NCBI GenBank assembly: GCA_016735415.1
Contig: JAERRP010000739.1
Location: 1 to 8,615 of the forward strand
DNA from: Desulfobacterales bacterium
GTDB lineage: Bacteria; Desulfobacterota; Desulfobacteria; Desulfobacterales; UBA5852
Length of the DNA: 8,615 nucleotides
Reading direction: 5' to 3'
Made by a program: the position numbers and the translations under genes. The notes below the pieces were generated by a model that had not been told where the DNA came from, searched no databases, and saw only the letters and a list, made by a program, of their open reading frames with translations. Shown here one piece after another: positions 6,447-8,615 of the stretch. Positions within the stretch are counted from its first letter, which is position 1. Every line of letters starts with the position of its first letter.

Positions 6447-7484
6447 ATGCCAAGACTTTACATCGAAGAGTATACCCGCATCCTGTCCGGCCGGCACGTC
6501 AGCATTGCCTGCCGGGAGGGGATTCTGCGTGATCACTTCGCGGCGATCATCAACGACATCAAGTTTTTAAACCGCCAGGGGATTTTAACGACCCTGCATC
6601 ACAACATGGCCAACCGTTTTGCCAACCAGAAGCATTTCCGCATGCTGACGGAACGCCTGCCGGAAACCCGTATCGTCCGTGTCGATGCCGATGCGGATTT
6701 CTACACAACGGTCCTTGCGGGCCAACCGGTTTTCAAACTGATCTTTCTGGAACGCAAGTTTCTCACCGATCACAAGGGGCGCCGTCTCAACACCCTCAAC
6801 ACCCGCTCCACCCGCGATACGATGCAAAATTACGGCGATCTGATTGCCAATACCAATTTCCGATCGGTCCTGGAGAAAATTTGCAACCGTATCGACCAGG
6901 GGCACCTGGACCGGGTCCACATCCTGCCGGCCCGCAAACATGCGATCAAGCATGAGCTCTTTACCGTGGAAGGCAGCGGCAGCCTGATCGCCAACAACTT
7001 CCGGGAGTCCTTTCTACCCGTCGTCAACGAGGAAGATGTGAAGCTGGTGGCGGCCATTCTTGACCTCTACAAAAGCAAGAACTACCTCAAACCGCGCGGA
7101 CGCTCATATATCGCCGCCCACCGTGAAAATTTCTATATGACTCAGATTGACGGGATCGCCGTCGGCTGTGTCGAACTGAAAGCGATCGACGCCGGCACCG
7201 CCGAGTTGGGGGCCCTGGCCATATCGACCCGCTTTCGCGGACAGCGGGTGGGCGTTTTCACCGTCAATTCCTTTATCGCCGAAGCACGCCGGCGGGGCTA
7301 TGATCGAATTATCTCTTTGACCCGAAATCCACGTCTGCAAAGCCTTTACCGATCAATGGGGCTTGTTCGCCGCTCACCGCGTGAATATATCGAGCGCCAG
7401 GCCCAGTCCCCGGGCATCCCCATGTTTGTCAAAGAGGATTTATCGACTGCGGCCATCTGGCCGGAAGGGCGCGCGCAAAAATAA
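6447..7484 (+). CDS. NAGS-like GNAT N-acetyltransferase
   Basis: A 345-residue two-part protein laid out like N-acetylglutamate synthase (ArgA). Residues 1-170 look like a degraded amino-acid-kinase fold without an obvious glycine-rich nucleotide or substrate loop. The linker RVHILPARKHAIKHELFTVE (156-175) and GSGSLI (176-181) match the NAGS domain junction. Residues 189-315 are the GNAT domain, with VGCVELKAI (239-247), LGALAISTRFRGQRVGV (254-270) as the acetyl-CoA loop, and LYRSMGL (300-306). Within the loop the usual Gly/Ala after GxG/A-type spacing is Phe271 (QRVGVF). ArgA is about 440 residues, so this form is about 100 shorter. It may acetylate glutamate or another amine; a different substrate is plausible. 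An in-frame TAA at 6432 fixes the ATG, but there is no clear Shine-Dalgarno. Confidence 0.82.
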   Translation: MPRLYIEEYTRILSGRHVSIACREGILRDHFAAIINDIKFLNRQGILTTLHHNMANRFANQKHFRMLTERLPETRIVRVDADADFYTTVLAGQPVFKLIFLERKFLTDHKGRRLNTLNTRSTRDTMQNYGDLIANTNFRSVLEKICNRIDQGHLDRVHILPARKHAIKHELFTVEGSGSLIANNFRESFLPVVNEEDVKLVAAILDLYKSKNYLKPRGRSYIAAHRENFYMTQIDGIAVGCVELKAIDAGTAELGALAISTRFRGQRVGVFTVNSFIAEARRRGYDRIISLTRNPRLQSLYRSMGLVRRSPREYIERQAQSPGIPMFVKEDLSTAAIWPEGRAQK

Positions 7485-7496
7485 GTTCGCCCTTTT
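7465..7496 (+). terminator. Possible intrinsic terminator after GNAT gene
   Basis: AAGGGCG (7465-7471) pairs perfectly with CGCCCTT (7488-7494) and is followed by two more T. The stem spans the stop codon of the GNAT gene (7482-7484). The 16-base loop is long and the T-run short, so termination efficiency is doubtful. Its position before a 282-base gap fits an operon end. Confidence 0.4.
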
Positions 7497-7542
7497 CAGT
7501 GTGGCGGCACCCTGAAAGCGATTGTTCCGCGCCTGACCTTGT

Positions 7543-7560
7543 CGCTGTCCGGAAACAGCG
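7543..7560. repeat. Hairpin in gap upstream of WrbA gene
   Basis: CGCTGT and ACAGCG form a perfect 6-bp stem around a 6-base loop. No T-run follows. It may be a leader structure or chance. Confidence 0.25.
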
Positions 7561-7571
7561 GAGGGCCACCG

Positions 7572-7585
7572 CGGTCTTCAGACCG
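7572..7585. promoter_or_regulatory. Palindrome, possible operator before WrbA gene
   Basis: CGGTCT-TC-AGACCG is a 6+6 inverted repeat with a 2-base centre, 181 bases before the WrbA start. Such a short dyad can be a repressor site, but there is no second copy or convincing promoter beside it; the nearest promoter-like pair is weak (TTGCAT 7602-7607, TAACCT 7624-7629). Confidence 0.2.
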
Positions 7586-7766
7586 GCACGAATGATCAGC
7601 CTTGCATTACCGGCATCCATGTTTAACCTGTTTTCTGGGCAATGCCGAACTTCAGTCTATGTTCACGGGCGCCTGCATCGATCCCCCTCAAACCACAGAG
7701 CCGGCAGCACTTCAGGTCCGTCAATGACGCTGCAGGTTAAGGGCTCGCGCAAAAGGAGATACGGTC

Positions 7767-8378
7767 ATGAAAATATTGATTGTGTATTATTCCACCTATG
7801 GACATGTCCACCAGATGGCCGCGGCCGTTGCCGAAGGCGTCAGGCAGGTTACGGGAGCCGAAGCCGTCCTGCGGCGCGTCCCCGAAACCCTCTCGCAGGA
7901 TGTCATCGGGAAAATGGGGGCCGTCGAGGCCCAGGAATCCATGTCGGATGTGCCGGTTTGTACGGTCGACGAGCTGGCGGCGGCCGATGCCGTTATTTTC
8001 GGGACGCCCACCCGCTTCGGAAACATGTGCGGCCAGATGCGCCAGTTCCTGGATGCTACCGGGCAGCTCTGGGCCGATGGGGCGCTGGTGGGGAAGGTCG
8101 GCAGTGTTTTTGCCAGCACGGCCACCCAGCATGGCGGCCAGGAGTCGACGATCCTCACCTTTCATGTCACCCTGCTCCACCACGGCTTTGTGGTCGTGGG
8201 GTTGCCATACGCTTTTCAGGGGCAGATGCGGATCGATGAAATATCCGGCGGCTCCCCTTATGGCGCAGCCACCATCGCGGGCGGTGCGGGCGAAAGGATG
8301 CCCAGTGAGAACGAGCTGGAGGCCGCCCGTTTTCAGGGCCGGCATGTCGCCACAATTGCTTCCAAGCTGAGAGACTGA
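7767..8378 (+). CDS. wrbA: WrbA-type NAD(P)H:quinone oxidoreductase
   Basis: A 203-residue flavodoxin-fold protein of full WrbA length. The FMN phosphate loop is YYSTYGH (7-13). [18 protein letters not shown] (79-96) is the family hallmark around the isoalloxazine. [12 protein letters not shown] (117-128) and the HH pair (138-139) come next, then GGSPYGA (161-167) and PSENEL (179-184). WrbA proteins are tetrameric FMN enzymes that reduce quinones by two electrons with NAD(P)H, avoiding semiquinone radicals. The start has GGAG 8 bases before the ATG. A 282-base gap and a possible terminator separate it from the GNAT gene, so it is probably transcribed alone. Quinone and peroxide detoxification would complement the selenoprotein peroxiredoxin nearby, but that is inference. 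Confidence 0.95.
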   Translation: MKILIVYYSTYGHVHQMAAAVAEGVRQVTGAEAVLRRVPETLSQDVIGKMGAVEAQESMSDVPVCTVDELAAADAVIFGTPTRFGNMCGQMRQFLDATGQLWADGALVGKVGSVFASTATQHGGQESTILTFHVTLLHHGFVVVGLPYAFQGQMRIDEISGGSPYGAATIAGGAGERMPSENELEAARFQGRHVATIASKLRD

Positions 8379-8399
8379 GACCCGGCCGGCAGATAGATA

Positions 8400-8573
8400 G
8401 TGCCCGTCCCGAAACGGTCTTTTGGCCCAATCTCTGCGTTATGCTTAAAATTTTATCCTCGGAATACCAACTATATGCCTGGGGTGAATTTTTTTTTGCA
8501 GGTCTTGATCTTGAACGAAAATCTTCGTTGCTGGACAGACGCTAACCCAATATTTTCGACGGACGGGGCGTCC
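8400..8573. repeat. Structured AT-rich segment, possible dispersed repeat
   Basis: Downstream of the WrbA gene the composition drops in GC and holds several structures. There is a TAAAATTTTA palindrome (8446-8455) and a run of nine T (8489-8497). A perfect hairpin AACGAA-AATC-TTCGTT is at 8514-8529 and GGACG-GGG-CGTCC at 8561-8573. No ORF of note crosses it. The stretch with CTTGAACGAAAATCTTCGTT and GCTGGACAGACGCTAAC resembles, from memory, a repeat found many times in Desulfobacterales genomes; I cannot verify that here. No transposase or clear terminal inverted repeat is visible. Confidence 0.4.
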
Positions 8574-8615
8574 TCCGGATTTGATTTCGGCCCTCGCATG
8601 TCCAAGTCTCCATTC

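Noticed and set aside
7499..8239. Plus-strand open frame of 246 codons overlapping the WrbA gene.
   Set aside because: It overlaps the clear WrbA frame over most of its length and is Arg/Gly/Pro-rich, as expected of a shadow.
8425..8445. A terminator just after the WrbA gene (CCGT/ACGG followed by TTTT).
   Set aside because: The stem is only four base pairs, too weak to support.
1..8615. CRISPR arrays, tRNA or rRNA genes, insertion sequences, phage genes.
   Set aside because: No spaced direct repeats, cloverleaf sequence, transposase or integrase motif was seen on either strand.

Overview
The window is GC-rich bacterial chromosome of ordinary, gene-dense character. It suggests an anaerobic, selenium-using member of the Desulfobacterota, possibly near Desulfosarcina or Desulfobacterales. 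The pointers are a DUF3786 protein, a peroxiredoxin-like gene interrupted by an in-frame TGA that reads as selenocysteine, and small conserved proteins that I associate with sulfate reducers. This placement is inference; the window holds no rRNA or other marker gene.

Left part (1-3390, all minus strand). Reading leftward, a selenocysteine-containing peroxiredoxin-like gene (3390-2743) is followed by a tight pair: a small three-helix membrane protein (2584-2339) and a YugP-type membrane zinc metallopeptidase (2335-1658). About 510 bases then hold no convincing intact gene, only a possible decayed reading frame on the plus strand. After this come a short zinc-ribbon protein (start about 1146), a 61-residue coiled-coil protein (889-704) and a DUF3786 protein (681-55).

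Centre (3391-3844) is a divergent intergenic region with plausible sigma70-like promoters facing both ways.

Right part (3845-8378, all plus strand). In order: a 97-residue conserved hypothetical protein, a class I SAM methyltransferase with a TTG start, a VOC/glyoxalase-fold protein, a UROD/MetE-like protein with a candidate HxC...C zinc site, an N-acetylglutamate-synthase-like GNAT protein with a degraded kinase-like N-terminal half, and, after a possible terminator and a 282-base gap, a WrbA-type NAD(P)H:quinone oxidoreductase. Spacing between the methyltransferase, VOC and UROD-like genes is 27-35 bases, so those three are probably co-transcribed. The last 237 bases carry no gene but contain a structured, AT-richer segment that resembles a dispersed repeat.

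The clearest non-routine feature is the peroxiredoxin. A standard ORF caller would split it into two fragments (82 and 113 residues), but the TGA sits at the expected peroxidatic cysteine, in a UxxC motif, and a short stem-loop with a GG-starting apical loop lies about 20 bases downstream, as expected for a bacterial SECIS. I see no complete novel multi-gene defence or mobile system.
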